A stretch of DNA of 64,000 nt from Francisella persica ATCC VR-331 (GTDB lineage Bacteria; Pseudomonadota; Gammaproteobacteria; Francisellales; Francisellaceae): the NCBI RefSeq assembly GCF_001653955.1, contig NZ_CP013022.1, positions 1,426,001-1,490,000 on the forward strand. The letters run 5' to 3'. The translations under genes were made by a program, and so were the position numbers. This document shows positions 1 to 9,889 of this stretch, piece after piece. The notes beneath the pieces are model-generated. The model did no database searches. It was not told where the DNA came from and saw only the letters and a list, made by a program, of their open reading frames with translations. The stretch's first letter is position 1. The number at the start of each line of letters is the position of its first letter.

Positions 1-644
1 ATAACTAGTATCGTATCTAGCCTATGCTCTGAGAGAGCCTTTAACAGTTTAGTAGTTACCCGCTCTGGTAGTACTACAGGTATTCTTGAATGAATTCTAA
101 GCCTTTTGATATGATTTATTTGCTGAATATTTTCTATAAAAAACTCTAAAACCTCATCATTATTTAATAGAGGATCACCACCACTTAATATAACTTCCTC
201 TATACTTTTATCATTTGCTATATATTCAAAAGCTTTTAACCAATCTTTCCTACCTGGTATATTACCTTTATAATCAAACTCTTTGCGAAAACAATAACGA
301 CAATGCACCGCACAACTTGTTTGTCCAATTAATAAAACCCTACCTTGATACTTATACAATAATCCTGGGACCTTATTATAGTTTTTTTCCTCAAGCGGAT
401 CACTGCTATAGGCTTGATCTATAACTTCTTCATCGACAGTCGGCAAAACTTGTTTTAAAAGAGGATCATTAATGTTCCCTTTTTGCATTCTATCAGCAAA
501 AGACCTAGGCACAATCATCTTAAACTTCCTAGTTATATTTAATGAAACTTTAGCTTGATCACTATCTAGCTGCAAAAACTCTAATAATTCTATAGGTGAA
601 TAGAAAGATTCTTTGAGTGCTTTTTTCCAATCATTAGTAGACAT
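1..644 (-). CDS. epmB: EF-P (R)-beta-lysine mutase EpmB, 5' part (runs off the window)
   Basis: This is a radical-SAM lysine 2,3-aminomutase of the EpmB/YjeK type, which makes the beta-lysine that EpmA attaches to elongation factor P. Translating the minus strand from the ATG at 644 gives about 214 residues without a stop. The cluster motif CAVHCRYC (CxxxCxxC) is followed by FRKEF and then by the SGGDPL motif. An N-terminal region with VPRSFADRM and NDPLLKQVLP matches EpmB rather than longer clostridial KamA proteins. The 3' end lies outside the window. Neither efp nor epmA is visible here. Confidence 0.9.
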   Translation of the reverse strand, partial: MSTNDWKKALKESFYSPIELLEFLQLDSDQAKVSLNITRKFKMIVPRSFADRMQKGNINDPLLKQVLPTVDEEVIDQAYSSDPLEEKNYNKVPGLLYKYQGRVLLIGQTSCAVHCRYCFRKEFDYKGNIPGRKDWLKAFEYIANDKSIEEVILSGGDPLLNNDEVLEFFIENIQQINHIKRLRIHSRIPVVLPERVTTKLLKALSEHRLDTILV

Positions 645-821
645 ATATTTGTATTTGGTTTTACTCTAATTACTAAATGACTTTTTAATCTCTGCCAATT
701 CTCTCATATAGAGTTTAACTATCAATTTTTTATACTACAACAAAGCTATAAATATTACAAATATTTTAGTGTAGCTATTTTAATATGATATATAAATATT
801 TTATTGTGAGGTAATTCAAAA

Positions 822-1765
822 ATGTTTTAAAATAACAATAACACTATTGATAATACCTGAATATTTACATAAAGTATAAAGCTAATAATCAGCATCAAAT
901 ACTTACTGATAACAGTGGATCTAGTTTAACTAATACCTCTTAGATTAAAAACAAATATCCAAATATACCTTATGCTTCAATATCAGATGCACAAAAGCTA
1001 GATATTTATTTACCTAATGGTAAAAATTTTGCTAAACCCTAGCCTGTTATAATAGGCTATACAGGAGCATTATAGGTGGAGATAAGGAGGACTATCAACT
1101 AAAACCTATGCTTGAAGGCATTAAATATGTAGTTTCAGTAAATTATAGCTTAGCTAATGAGTCAAAATTTCTAGCTCAAAGCCAAGATATCAAAGCAGCA
1201 ATTAGATTTGTTAAAGCAAATATTAATAAATAAAATAAATCCAAATGCTATAGCTGTTTAAGTAGATTCTGCTGGCACTAATTTAGCAGCCCTTTCTTGC
1301 TACATCTGGAAACAAAATAACTAAGCTAGATGATTTAAGTTTAGGCAACAAAGAATATCGGCAAATGTATAGGCTTATGTTTACTAGTTTGGATCTATAG
1401 ATTTTAGTAAAATAGATTATGAATTTAGATAGTCTGATTTAGTAAGTCAATTCATTCACAAGATGATTCACCTGAGAGCTTATATATTGGCAGTAATATA
1501 GGTAATAGCCACAAAAAAATCAAAATAGCTAACCCAGAAACATATATAAATAAAGACACTCCTCCTTTTTTTATAGAGCATGGTAGTATTAATAATGCCA
1601 TGCTGCATATCCAAGTATAAATTCTATAAAAAATTAGTTTAAGTTATTGGAAAAGACAAAGTTGAATTAGTAATTATTGATGGTGCTAAGCATGGTGGAG
1701 AAAAATTTTAAACCAAAAATAATTTGGAACTTGTATTTAAGTGTCTTGATAAATATCTTAAATAA
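822..1765 (+). pseudogene. alpha/beta hydrolase (esterase/lipase) remnant
   Basis: Pieces of an esterase can be read in shifting frames. They are NIPYASISDAQKLDIYLPNG near the N-terminus, then KEDYQLKPMLEGIKYVVSVNYSL, then DSAGTNLAAL, which matches the GDSAGG-type nucleophile elbow, and finally VIIDGAKHGG, which matches the catalytic-His region. Many stops and frameshifts separate them, so no full protein can be made. The likely original start is the ATG at 822 behind a TGAGG-type ribosome site, and the last piece ends at 1765. The exact substrate cannot be told. Confidence 0.7.
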
Positions 1766-1932
1766 AAATATTCTCTAAAGAGTTAGAAAGTTACTCTAGA
1801 AAATTGCTAATATTTGAATGAAAAATATAATTAATGCCAAAAACTTATTAAGCTTTAGCTTTCAATGCAAAGCTTTAATATTAAATAAGCTGTTTTTTTT
1901 ATATAATTAGTATTTAAATTAGTTAAAATAAC

Positions 1933-2670
1933 TTAATAGCTTTTAGAACCTTTAACACCAATTTCAGCTAAAATTTGCGCTTTTACTTTTAAGAGTTCAT
2001 TAAGATAGAAATCTTTATTTTCATCATAACGATACTGTGGTATTAGTATAGAAACTCCAAAACTTCCTAAGAAAGTATTTACCGCTATTGCTATACTGAC
2101 AATACCCTCTATAGTCTTACCACAATCAAATTCTGTACCATTAACTCTTATCTTTGCCAATTTTGTAAACAATTCTTTATTAGCAGAAATTTCTTCTCCT
2201 AATATTTCAATAATTTCATCATCTGAATACAAAGCTAGTAATGCCCTACCTGGAGCTGTATTATAAATAGGCTTTTCAAGAACTCCTATTCTTGGGATTA
2301 CTTGTAACTCTCTATTAGCAATAAAACGATGTACCACAATAAGATCAGCTCTATCTGATTGTGTTAACACAACTGTTTCACGGGTTTTTTCACTCAACTT
2401 TCTCAGTAAACTTTGTGTCAAAGATACAATATCTGCATATGATGATGAAGCTAATCTAAATACTTCTGATCCAAGTAAGATTTTTCCAGCACCCTCACTT
2501 CTTGTGAAGCCTTCTGCTTCCAAAGCAGCAACTATTCTTTGTACTGTAGAGCGTGGTAAATCAACCTGTTTGGCAATATCACCTAGACTCATACCACCTG
2601 GCTCATTACTTATACTTTTTAGTACATTTACAGCTCTAGTAATTACTTGGATTTTTTTATCTTTGCTCAT
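1933..2670 (-). CDS. IclR-family transcriptional regulator
   Basis: This 245-residue protein has the IclR layout. Residues about 6-65 form a winged helix-turn-helix (SLGDIAKQVDLPRSTVQRIVAALE). The rest is an IclR effector domain with TAPGRALLA and a C-terminal SIAIAV segment. The length is usual for the family. The gene diverges from the DUF1656-HlyD-FUSC efflux operon, and palindromes lie in the 188-base gap, so it probably controls that operon and itself. In some bacteria aromatic-acid pumps of this kind are controlled by LysR or IclR proteins. The ligand is unknown. Confidence 0.88.
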   Translation of the reverse strand: MSKDKKIQVITRAVNVLKSISNEPGGMSLGDIAKQVDLPRSTVQRIVAALEAEGFTRSEGAGKILLGSEVFRLASSSYADIVSLTQSLLRKLSEKTRETVVLTQSDRADLIVVHRFIANRELQVIPRIGVLEKPIYNTAPGRALLALYSDDEIIEILGEEISANKELFTKLAKIRVNGTEFDCGKTIEGIVSIAIAVNTFLGSFGVSILIPQYRYDENKDFYLNELLKVKAQILAEIGVKGSKSY

Positions 2671-2750
2671 ATAAAACCAGCTAATTCTCTAAGTTTGCCA
2701 ACTTTATGCTTAAATAATAACTTTTTTGCTATTAAATTAGCAAACTATTA

Positions 2751-2779
2751 TTGTATCATTTTGCGATACATTGTATCAT
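2751..2779. promoter_or_regulatory. candidate IclR operator (repeat and palindrome)
   Basis: TTGTATCAT occurs twice, at 2751-2759 and 2771-2779, exactly 20 bases apart. The segment GATACA-T-TGTATC (2765-2777) is a perfect palindrome with a one-base centre, and TGTATC at 2752 pairs with GATACA at 2765. It lies between the divergent IclR gene and the efflux operon. IclR proteins bind short palindromes of this size, so this is the most likely operator. Binding itself is inferred. Confidence 0.5.
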
Positions 2780-2825
2780 AAAATAGTTAAAGTCTAGTAA
2801 TAGTTATTAAAAAATTGTTATTATT

Positions 2826-2843
2826 ACTAAGTAATTACTTAGT
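2826..2843. promoter_or_regulatory. 18-bp perfect palindrome ahead of the efflux operon
   Basis: ACTAAGTAATTACTTAGT is perfectly self-complementary. It ends four bases before the AAGGAG ribosome site (2847-2852) of the DUF1656 gene. It could be a second operator or, if transcribed, a hairpin touching the ribosome site. No U-tract follows, so it is not a terminator. Confidence 0.5.
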
Positions 2844-2858
2844 ACTAAGGAGTCAAAT

Positions 2859-3056
2859 ATGCCAGTACTTACTTTTGATGGTTTACTGTTCTCACCACTG
2901 CTATTATTTGTTGTAATAGCAATTATATTAACCGTGTTGACGAACCTAATTACTCCTAAAGTTATATTAAAATATACTAATCTAAAGCTTTCTTGGCTAA
3001 ACTTAGCCATATTTATCTGTTATCTTGGGTTAGTTATGTTTATACTTGGGGATTAA
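2859..3056 (+). CDS. DUF1656 small inner-membrane protein of an efflux operon
   Basis: This 65-residue protein has two hydrophobic helices, about residues 8-29 and 44-63. It matches the DUF1656 (AaeX/YtcA-like) family, which is almost always encoded just upstream of an HlyD-type adaptor and a FUSC pump. The start is supported by AAGGAG seven bases upstream. The stop is one base before the ATG of the next gene, which suggests translational coupling. Its role is unknown; the family is thought to assist the aromatic-acid pump. Confidence 0.85.
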   Translation: MPVLTFDGLLFSPLLLFVVIAIILTVLTNLITPKVILKYTNLKLSWLNLAIFICYLGLVMFILGD

Positions 3057-3057
3057 G

Positions 3058-3915
3058 ATGTCAAACAAAAATACTAAATCTATAGTCAGTATAATAATTG
3101 TTTTATTAGCTCTTTTTTCTCTCTATATGATGTGGAGATATTATCTTTATTCACCATGGACAAGAGATGGTAGAATCCGCGCAAAAGTTGTCATAATAGC
3201 GCCTGATGTATCAGGATTTGTAACCAAGATGTATGTTAGTGATAATCAAAAAGTAAAAAAAGGACAACTAATTTTCACAATAGATGATCAAAGGTACACT
3301 GCGACTTTAGCAGGCAAAGAGGCAGAATTAAAGCATGCAATAATAGAATGGCAGCTTGCAAATAAGCAATATTTAAGAAGAATAAAACTAGGTAGAGATA
3401 ACTCAATCAGTAGAGAAGAACTGGATAATTATGCCATGCAAGAAAAACTAAGAAAAGCAGATCTTGAGAAAGCCAAAGCTGAAGCTGAAATAGCTAAGAT
3501 TAATCTAGATAGAACAAAGATCTATACTCCTGCTGATGGGACTATTAACAATATTGATCTAAGACAGGGTAATTATGTAGTAGCATCTAAACCTGTGATG
3601 TCTCTAGTAAAAACTGATTCATTTTATGTTACTGGCTATTTTGAAGAAACTAAATTACCATATATAAAAATAGGTGATAAAGCTAAAATAGAACTTATGA
3701 GTGGTGGATCTCCACTATATGGACATGTAATAAGTATAGGTAAAGCAGTTGCTGATAATAATACTGATGTAAATAGCCAACTCTTACCCAAAGTACAACA
3801 AACCTATGACTGGGTAAGATTATCAAAAAGAATACCTGTTGATATTGCCTTAGATGTAATACCAAACAATATAGAACTTGTATCAGGAATGAATGCAACG
3901 GTAACTATAAAATGA
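3058..3915 (+). CDS. HlyD/AaeA-type membrane-fusion adaptor of an efflux pump
   Basis: This 285-residue periplasmic adaptor has one N-terminal membrane helix (about residues 8-27). A biotinyl-lipoyl-like half follows (VVIIAPDVSGFVTKMYVSDNQKVKKGQ), then a short coiled-coil hairpin and the second lipoyl half with beta-barrel (IYTPADGTINNIDLRQGNYV). The order matches AaeA/EmrA-type proteins. I chose the ATG at 3058 because it follows a GGGG-rich ribosome site and makes a normal N-terminus; a TTG at 3046 in frame is possible. The gene overlaps the pump gene by four bases (ATGA). Confidence 0.85.
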   Translation: MSNKNTKSIVSIIIVLLALFSLYMMWRYYLYSPWTRDGRIRAKVVIIAPDVSGFVTKMYVSDNQKVKKGQLIFTIDDQRYTATLAGKEAELKHAIIEWQLANKQYLRRIKLGRDNSISREELDNYAMQEKLRKADLEKAKAEAEIAKINLDRTKIYTPADGTINNIDLRQGNYVVASKPVMSLVKTDSFYVTGYFEETKLPYIKIGDKAKIELMSGGSPLYGHVISIGKAVADNNTDVNSQLLPKVQQTYDWVRLSKRIPVDIALDVIPNNIELVSGMNATVTIK

Positions 3916-5609
3916 TCAAAGATTTGATAAATGACATACCAACAATCTTCAATAAACAAAATGCTTTCTATACAGTGAAGGGATGTATAGCTATTACATT
4001 AGCACTTGGTATATCAATTAGCCTAGACTTAGATAAACCAATGTGGGCAATGTTTGCAGCACTATTTCTGCAAACTAGACCTGAAACTGGTTTTATAATT
4101 GAAAAAGCTGTAGTTCTAATCATCGCATCTATTATTGGGGTAGGTGTTGGTTTTTTGATAGTTGATTTTTTCTTACCATATCCTGTATTAGCTTTATTAG
4201 CCTTATGTTTCTTTATAGCTATAACTATGTTCTTCTCTGCTAACATGTCTCATCCAAATTTTATGTATGCACTAGCTATAGCGAATACTACTTGTAATAT
4301 AGTTGTTTTTTACTCTATAGCTGATCCAGCAGCCACAACTAGCGAAAGTGTTTTTCATACTGGATACTCTAGAGTTACAGAAATAGCAATCGGTAGCTTA
4401 TGCTCATGTTTTATAAACTATTATATTCTACCAATGAAGGTTGAAAAAACACTGACAAACCATGAAACTAAAGGATTTAATTTAACTATAAATTACATTA
4501 AAGAAATGTTTTCTATTCAAGACTTTAGCAATGATCAAAAATATAATCTAAAAGTAGAAAATATCCTTAATAGCCTTGTTGCTCTTGATAATGATTTAAG
4601 TGCCGCAAAATACGAAAAGATAACTAAAACAAACTATGTTATTTTTTCAAATAAAGTAGTTGAACTAATCCAAGCTGTTCACTTTTTGAGAAAATATCTA
4701 GCAAAAAAAGATGATAATTCAGCTATCAAAAAAGACCTAGAAAATATAGTAACTAATCTATATAAACTTGACCTAACTCACTACTCTTTAGTTAGTAGTT
4801 CAAGTAACCATCTGATAAAAAAAATTATTCAAAGAATAAACAATTTACTTCATAGCTACCAAGAGTTATTCTCTACCTCTAACAAGAGTAATAATAAGGA
4901 ATCATCTTACAGTTTTATAAATTACACAAACCCAGCTGTTACTTTTATTGCTATTTCTAGGACAATCTGCCTATTACTGTGTATGTATTTAGTTTGGATA
5001 CATATTGATGGTAACTCAAGTTTACTAATGATGATGATATTTCCATGCTTATTATCACAAATATCTATAGCAGCTCCAAATCCAGCTAATACGATAAAAA
5101 ATGTAGTAATTGGTCTATTTTTGTCAATACTTATTAGTATCTTTATAACTTTGAATCTATTATCACAAGTAGTTGGTTACTTTGAGCTGCTGATATTAGT
5201 TTTACTCGGGAGTTTATTATTAGGAATAGCTACCTTAGCGCATCCTAAATATCAGATGCATAGTCTAGGATTTTGTATAGGCTTTATATCGATAGTGCAG
5301 CCCAGCAATCATATGGATTTTGAAGTAGCAAAATCTTTTACTATCGGAATGAGTACTATAGTTGGTGCTATTGGACTTTGGCTAGCATTTAAGCTATACC
5401 CTCAATCGCCTTATACAATTAGTAGAAAAATTGCAATTAAATCAATAATTAAAGATATCCAAAAACTGAAAAAACAACAAATCTCAAAAGAACATTACCA
5501 AGCAGGGCTAATCAAAAAAATACTAAGTGTATATAAAAATAGAAAAGATGATGCAGCATCAGAGAGAGATATAGAATTTGCCCTACAAAGTCTGATACAA
5601 ACTATTTAA
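3912..5609 (+). CDS. FUSC-family (AaeB-like) aromatic-acid/xenobiotic exporter
   Basis: This 565-residue protein has the FUSC plan. An N-terminal bundle of about six helices includes DKPMWAMFAALFLQTRPETG. A charged cytosolic segment (about residues 180-330) follows, then a second helix bundle from ISRTICLLLCMYLVWI onward and a basic tail. AaeB-type pumps export aromatic carboxylic acids together with an AaeA adaptor, which is the gene just upstream with a four-base overlap. The operon is intact in a region where neighbours are broken, which suggests it is still under selection. The real substrate is not shown by the sequence. Confidence 0.85.
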   Translation: MIKDLINDIPTIFNKQNAFYTVKGCIAITLALGISISLDLDKPMWAMFAALFLQTRPETGFIIEKAVVLIIASIIGVGVGFLIVDFFLPYPVLALLALCFFIAITMFFSANMSHPNFMYALAIANTTCNIVVFYSIADPAATTSESVFHTGYSRVTEIAIGSLCSCFINYYILPMKVEKTLTNHETKGFNLTINYIKEMFSIQDFSNDQKYNLKVENILNSLVALDNDLSAAKYEKITKTNYVIFSNKVVELIQAVHFLRKYLAKKDDNSAIKKDLENIVTNLYKLDLTHYSLVSSSSNHLIKKIIQRINNLLHSYQELFSTSNKSNNKESSYSFINYTNPAVTFIAISRTICLLLCMYLVWIHIDGNSSLLMMMIFPCLLSQISIAAPNPANTIKNVVIGLFLSILISIFITLNLLSQVVGYFELLILVLLGSLLLGIATLAHPKYQMHSLGFCIGFISIVQPSNHMDFEVAKSFTIGMSTIVGAIGLWLAFKLYPQSPYTISRKIAIKSIIKDIQKLKKQQISKEHYQAGLIKKILSVYKNRKDDAASERDIEFALQSLIQTI

Positions 5610-5624
5610 GATCAAAAGATCTCG

Positions 5625-6842
5625 TCTATCAAAGTTAATATTGTAATTATCCTGGTGATAATTAAATGGATATGTTACTTTTAAGTCATAAACATATTTA
5701 TATACTTACTCAATCAAAGTAATTCTCTGCTAATGATAACTACTTTTTAGCCCAACAAGATCAAGTAAATTTAGATTATAAGCCCATTACTGATCTACAA
5801 TCATATGAAAATATTTTTGTCTCGTCAAAATTAGTAATTTGTGTTTGACTAGTTCATTTTTGAGACAACTTTTGATAAGTTTATTTCATCAAGTTGCCAA
5901 GAAAATCGCTTAGCATTCTGATAAAATAAATGATAATGTTTTCCGAGGTAAGCCAACAAAAGCAAGATTTAAATATTTTTGATATAAAAGTTGGTTGTAT
6001 AGTGGTATTACAATATCTCTATCATTAGAAATTAATGTGATAAAAATCTAAAATCATAGTTATAGCCAGTACAAAATATAATTTCATCTACTTTATATAT
6101 TCATTTTGATTTGTTGTAGTTACTATACAACCTTCTTTAGTAACACTAAGCTTTTGTGGTGATGATATGTAATTTAATTGTTTTTTTAGAGCTTTGGAGA
6201 TTATCTAGTTCTTTATTATCATCTAAATCTCTTAAAGCAACATATACATCTGCCACTATCTAACAACTCTTGAGATATATCCATGATGAAGAGTAGCCAA
6301 CACATAAAACTTTTTGACCATGATTAGCTGCAAGCTCTATAACTTTTACTGTGCAAGATATAGCTACTAATTTTATCAATACTATATATTCATTAGGAAT
6401 TTTAACAATATTATAATGTCCGTTATAAACTACCACAAACTTAAAATCTTGCTGATATTTTTGTTGTTCTTTTATATATGTAATTTGCCATATAGGTTTT
6501 TTAGCACTATATTCTATGGCTTTAGGGCAGTAACTTCGGAATTTAACTATAGATGTTTATATATCTGCCAGGCATATGCATTTGCTTATAAATAAACTTT
6601 AACTTTGGCGTAGCCTATAAATGATTCTTTTGCTTGATAAGCTACACTTTGCTTATCAAAGATCATTATTTTTTAGGTAAATTAGTTCTTAAGCTTTTAT
6701 ACAAAGCTCCTTTCTCAGTATAATTCCATACACATGCGATGATATTAGTCTTCTCAAAAATATTCACATCAAAACCTTTATCAAGGAGTTTTGTACTAAA
6801 AATACCGCTTGCTCCAGCACCGATAATAGTTACTTTTGACAT
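5625..6842 (-). pseudogene. flavin-containing monooxygenase-like protein, broken
   Basis: From the ATG at 6842 the minus strand reads SKVTIIGAGASGIFSTKLL, the GxGxxG FAD-binding motif. It is followed by VWNYTEKGALYKSLRTNLPK, typical of FMO-type enzymes. Later pieces include KFVVVYNGHYNIVKIPNEY and IFCTGYNYDFRF, which resembles the CTGY...F segment of the family. They lie in different frames with several stops. The 3' limit is approximate and may touch the end of the FUSC gene. The product would have been a flavoprotein oxidising N- or S-containing compounds, but no working enzyme is possible. Confidence 0.75.
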
Positions 6843-6853
6843 ATAACCTAAAT

Positions 6854-7669
6854 CTATGCTGATAAATTACACTTATAGCCACTAAATTTACGAATATTTA
6901 TAACACCACTATCAAAAATCAGATATTGCCCTTTTATACCAATAAGTTTTGCATCAATTATACGATCTTTATCTAGATTGAAAGATTTTAGTTTAGTTGG
7001 ATATTTAAGGATTGGATAATTTATATTTTGTACCTTACCTTCTATTGGCTCAACACTATTTTGACCATATTTAGCTTTTATCTCTGTTATTTTCTGCCTA
7101 GACTTTTCAATAAGTTGATATCTTAAACTCACAAAATCAATATCATTATTAGGCTCACCTTGTAGCATTTTACGCCAATTTGTTTTATCTGATATGTGTT
7201 CTTTGATAGCAACCTCAACTAGGCCAGATATCAATCTACTTTCGACAGCAAATATTGGTAGAGCTTGGCTAGCTCCTTGATCTATCCAACGAGATGGGAT
7301 ATTTTTAAGCTTAGTAATACCAATCTTAATATCACCAGTATTTGCTAAATATACCATATGAATTTTCATACAATTTTGCTCACCCCAGCTTGAGTCTCTA
7401 CATGTTCCTTCAGCAAAGTGACATAATTCTGGCTTAATAATACAGATATCACACTCTGGTAATCTTCGCATACACATAAAACAATAGCCTTGTGAGTAGC
7501 TTTTTTTAGTTTTAGCTCTACAGACGACACAATTAATTTCATCAAGAAACTCAAGTTTCAGATGCTGACCAATGTAATCATTTAGACAAATATCCTCCAA
7601 CTCATATACAGTATTATTTGCCGCATCTAGAGAAGTTTTCATTTTATGTAAATTTATAGTTTTATTCAT
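6854..7669 (-). CDS. DUF2797 family protein, zinc-binding type
   Basis: This is an intact protein of 271 residues, close to the family's usual length. Cysteine pairs CVVC, CFMC and CDIC, plus further Cys and His residues (CHFAEGTCR), suggest one or two metal sites between about residues 47 and 92. The segment VYLANTGDIKIGITK followed by IPSRWIDQGA is the family hallmark; it recalls the GIY-YIG-like YLA...KIGIT core. The family's role is not established. The ribosome site is weak, and Met10 at 7642 is an alternative start. It stands alone between two pseudogenes, so its survival is notable. Confidence 0.75.
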   Translation of the reverse strand: MNKTINLHKMKTSLDAANNTVYELEDICLNDYIGQHLKLEFLDEINCVVCRAKTKKSYSQGYCFMCMRRLPECDICIIKPELCHFAEGTCRDSSWGEQNCMKIHMVYLANTGDIKIGITKLKNIPSRWIDQGASQALPIFAVESRLISGLVEVAIKEHISDKTNWRKMLQGEPNNDIDFVSLRYQLIEKSRQKITEIKAKYGQNSVEPIEGKVQNINYPILKYPTKLKSFNLDKDRIIDAKLIGIKGQYLIFDSGVINIRKFSGYKCNLSA

Positions 7670-7786
7670 TTTTTACTTTTCTAAAACTGATTATAATTAC
7701 CTTTTAGGATAACAGACTTTAAAACTAGTTTAAACGCTAGATATTATTAGTTATAATCAAAACCACATTTAAAGCAATATTAACAA

Positions 7787-8117
7787 ATGAATGTAAGACT
7801 AAATAAATGGTTGGCTGCTAGATTATATAAAACTAGAGCTTTAGAAAAAAAAGCTATCAAAAGTTAAAATACACTTTCAAGGACAAAAAAACAAAAGTAA
7901 GTAAAACTGTAAGTATTGGTACAAATTCAATAAGCTCATATCAAAAAAAATAGTTGTTGAAGCTTTAGATGAAGTTAGAAAATCTACTACCGAAGCGCAA
8001 AAACTCTATACAGAAACTTCTGAAAGTATCAAAAAAAGATAAAAAGAAGCAACTCTTAGAAAAACTGCCAATCTACTAAGCCCAGAGAAACCAATAAAAA
8101 ACAGCGTAGACAAATAA
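7787..8117 (+). pseudogene. hslR: ribosome-associated heat-shock protein Hsp15, S4 domain, broken
   Basis: From the ATG at 7787 the plus strand reads MNVRLNKWLAARLYKTRALEK, which matches the start of Hsp15 (HslR). A stop follows at IKS. The rest, with KTVSIGT and a basic tail VVEALDEVRKSTTEAQKLY, continues in other frames to a stop at 8117. Hsp15 binds free 50S subunits that still carry peptidyl-tRNA. Deletions or insertions of single bases and at least one stop break this copy. Confidence 0.75.
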
Positions 8118-8762
8118 TTGGCTTTAAGAGAAATGATTAATTTATTATCAATGTAAGTGTCTTGTCTTTCACATAGTGGTAAAATTGAGTTTTAAGCAAC
8201 ATTATTAACTAAAGCATCGATATCTTTTTGAGCAATACTATAATTTTAAAATTTTGTAACAAGCTGAAAAATATTGAAAAATTCTTCTGTTTTAGCTATG
8301 ATAAATCTATTTGTTGCTCTTTTGTAAACTACTATAAATATCTAAAACTATTGGGCATATTTATACTAATTTACCTTCTTTTTCAGCTTTCTTATAATTT
8401 AAATACACTTGGATAAACTATCGCTAAAGTCTGACCATTATCTCAGTTATGGCATGCTGTTAAAGAGTATCCTATCTGATGAGTTGCCCAATCTTGTATA
8501 ACTCCTGAGCCAATTAAGACATTTAATGCCATAGCTACTGAAAACATTATTATCGCGCACATTATAATTTTATGGATTCTCAAATACTTATGTCTATTAT
8601 TTATTAAATTATTTTTTAAAAATTGTCTCAGCAAAGCCACAACAAGTCACACTTCTTAAAGTAACAATTTCATCAGACAAAATGCATGAGCTATTGCTAG
8701 CATATATTGCTAATTTCTAGCTTTTTATGTACTACATTTGATGTACAGTTAATTTAGCAATT
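8118..8762. other. 645-base stretch with no recognisable gene
   Basis: Nothing here is a convincing gene. The minus strand from 8640 to 8443 is open for 65 residues from a GTG, with one strong hydrophobic helix (MCAIIMFSVAMALNVLIGSG). This could be a small membrane protein or the remnant of a larger one. The plus strand 8228-8416 is open for 62 residues from a TTG without a clear ribosome site. I see no tRNA-like fold or long repeat. It is probably decayed sequence. Confidence 0.4.
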
Positions 8763-9763
8763 TTACTTATCTAAACAATATTTAGCAATAAACTCAATGT
8801 AATCATAAATTTTTGTCTCAGTCATCTTCTCATTTATTCTTAGAGAGCATGGGCTAGCATCTGGAACTATTGACAATCTAAAATTATTTTTACATCACCT
8901 TTTACTTTATCAGCTATTGCTGGCAAAGCATAGTTAGCAAAACACCATCAAGTTGTCTGCCATCATATTAGATATAACAATACCATCAGCATCAACCTTT
9001 ACTGCACTTTCAGAACTTCGTGTATTTTAAACCAAGTTACCATTCCAATACTTCTTAACCACTCTATATCTTTCCAAGTAAAACTTTTATCAAATTGTGA
9101 ATCCATAAAATCTATAACACTTTTCATTCCTTTAGCGCCAATTAGAATATGATCACTTAATATTACCAAACTGTTTGTATTTACTTAGTAAATATCTCCA
9201 TGTTTCGTAACAATATTAATTAGATCTATAATGCCAAATTTAGGAGGAATTGATAAACCATTACTCATATCACTATATCCAATACCACTTACTGGTAAAT
9301 CTCATCAACAAAAATTGTCTTACAGCTACAAGCCTTTGTTCTTTAAACTAGTGACTTAGTGAATCCTCTATATTTCATAAGATAGAGTTGAAACCAAAAA
9401 TAATTAATTAACTTCTTTTTGTTACAGTTTATAAAGAACAAATAGCTATAGTGCGCATAGTATATGCAATATAAAGCTTTTCAGTAGCTTGAGCTATTGC
9501 TATATTTCACCTTTAGGCCAAAACATCCCAGCCATACCTGTTGGATCCATTGCAAATGGCACACTAGATTTAAACCAAATATCTCTATAGATTGATTTCT
9601 GTGACTACAATATTTATAACTTTCCTAAATACTTGCCCATTCTCATATACTTTTTGTTGCTAATATGAGCCACTATCAATATAAATCTAAAAAAACTATT
9701 GGCAATCTCTTTTTAGATGCTTTGTGAATATCTATTAATATCATAAATATTCTTTATATTCAT
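8763..9763 (-). pseudogene. lldD: FMN-dependent L-lactate/alpha-hydroxy-acid dehydrogenase, broken
   Basis: From the ATG at 9763 the minus strand reads NIKNIYDINRYSQSI and then a stop. Later pieces include SVPFAMDPTGMAGMFWPKGE, matching the LldD flavin-binding region. SDHILIGAKGMKSVIDFMDSQFDKSFTWKDIEWLRS matches the FTWKDIEWLR block of the family, and a degraded SNHGGRQLDG segment follows (GRQLDG is readable). The last piece ends IEFIAKYCLDK at 8763. Several stops and frameshifts separate these. The loss removes a route from lactate into the respiratory chain, unless another copy exists elsewhere. Confidence 0.75.
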
Positions 9764-9889
9764 ATTTATTTTTCCTATATTTGCAAACTATATAAAAATA
9801 GCAATTTACACCAGAATACAAAAAAACAGATCACTAAGTGAAATATTTTAACCTTATGTTTATCATAAAATTCTCTTATGATAATTAAA

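Noticed and set aside
215-424. Open frame of 69 codons on the plus strand
   Set aside because: It lies antisense inside epmB, whose conserved motifs are clear on the other strand.
1848-1895. AAGCTTT/AAAGCTT inverted repeats followed by a T run, like a terminator
   Set aside because: The stem next to the T run is only about five A/T-rich pairs, and the gene before it is a pseudogene; too weak to call.
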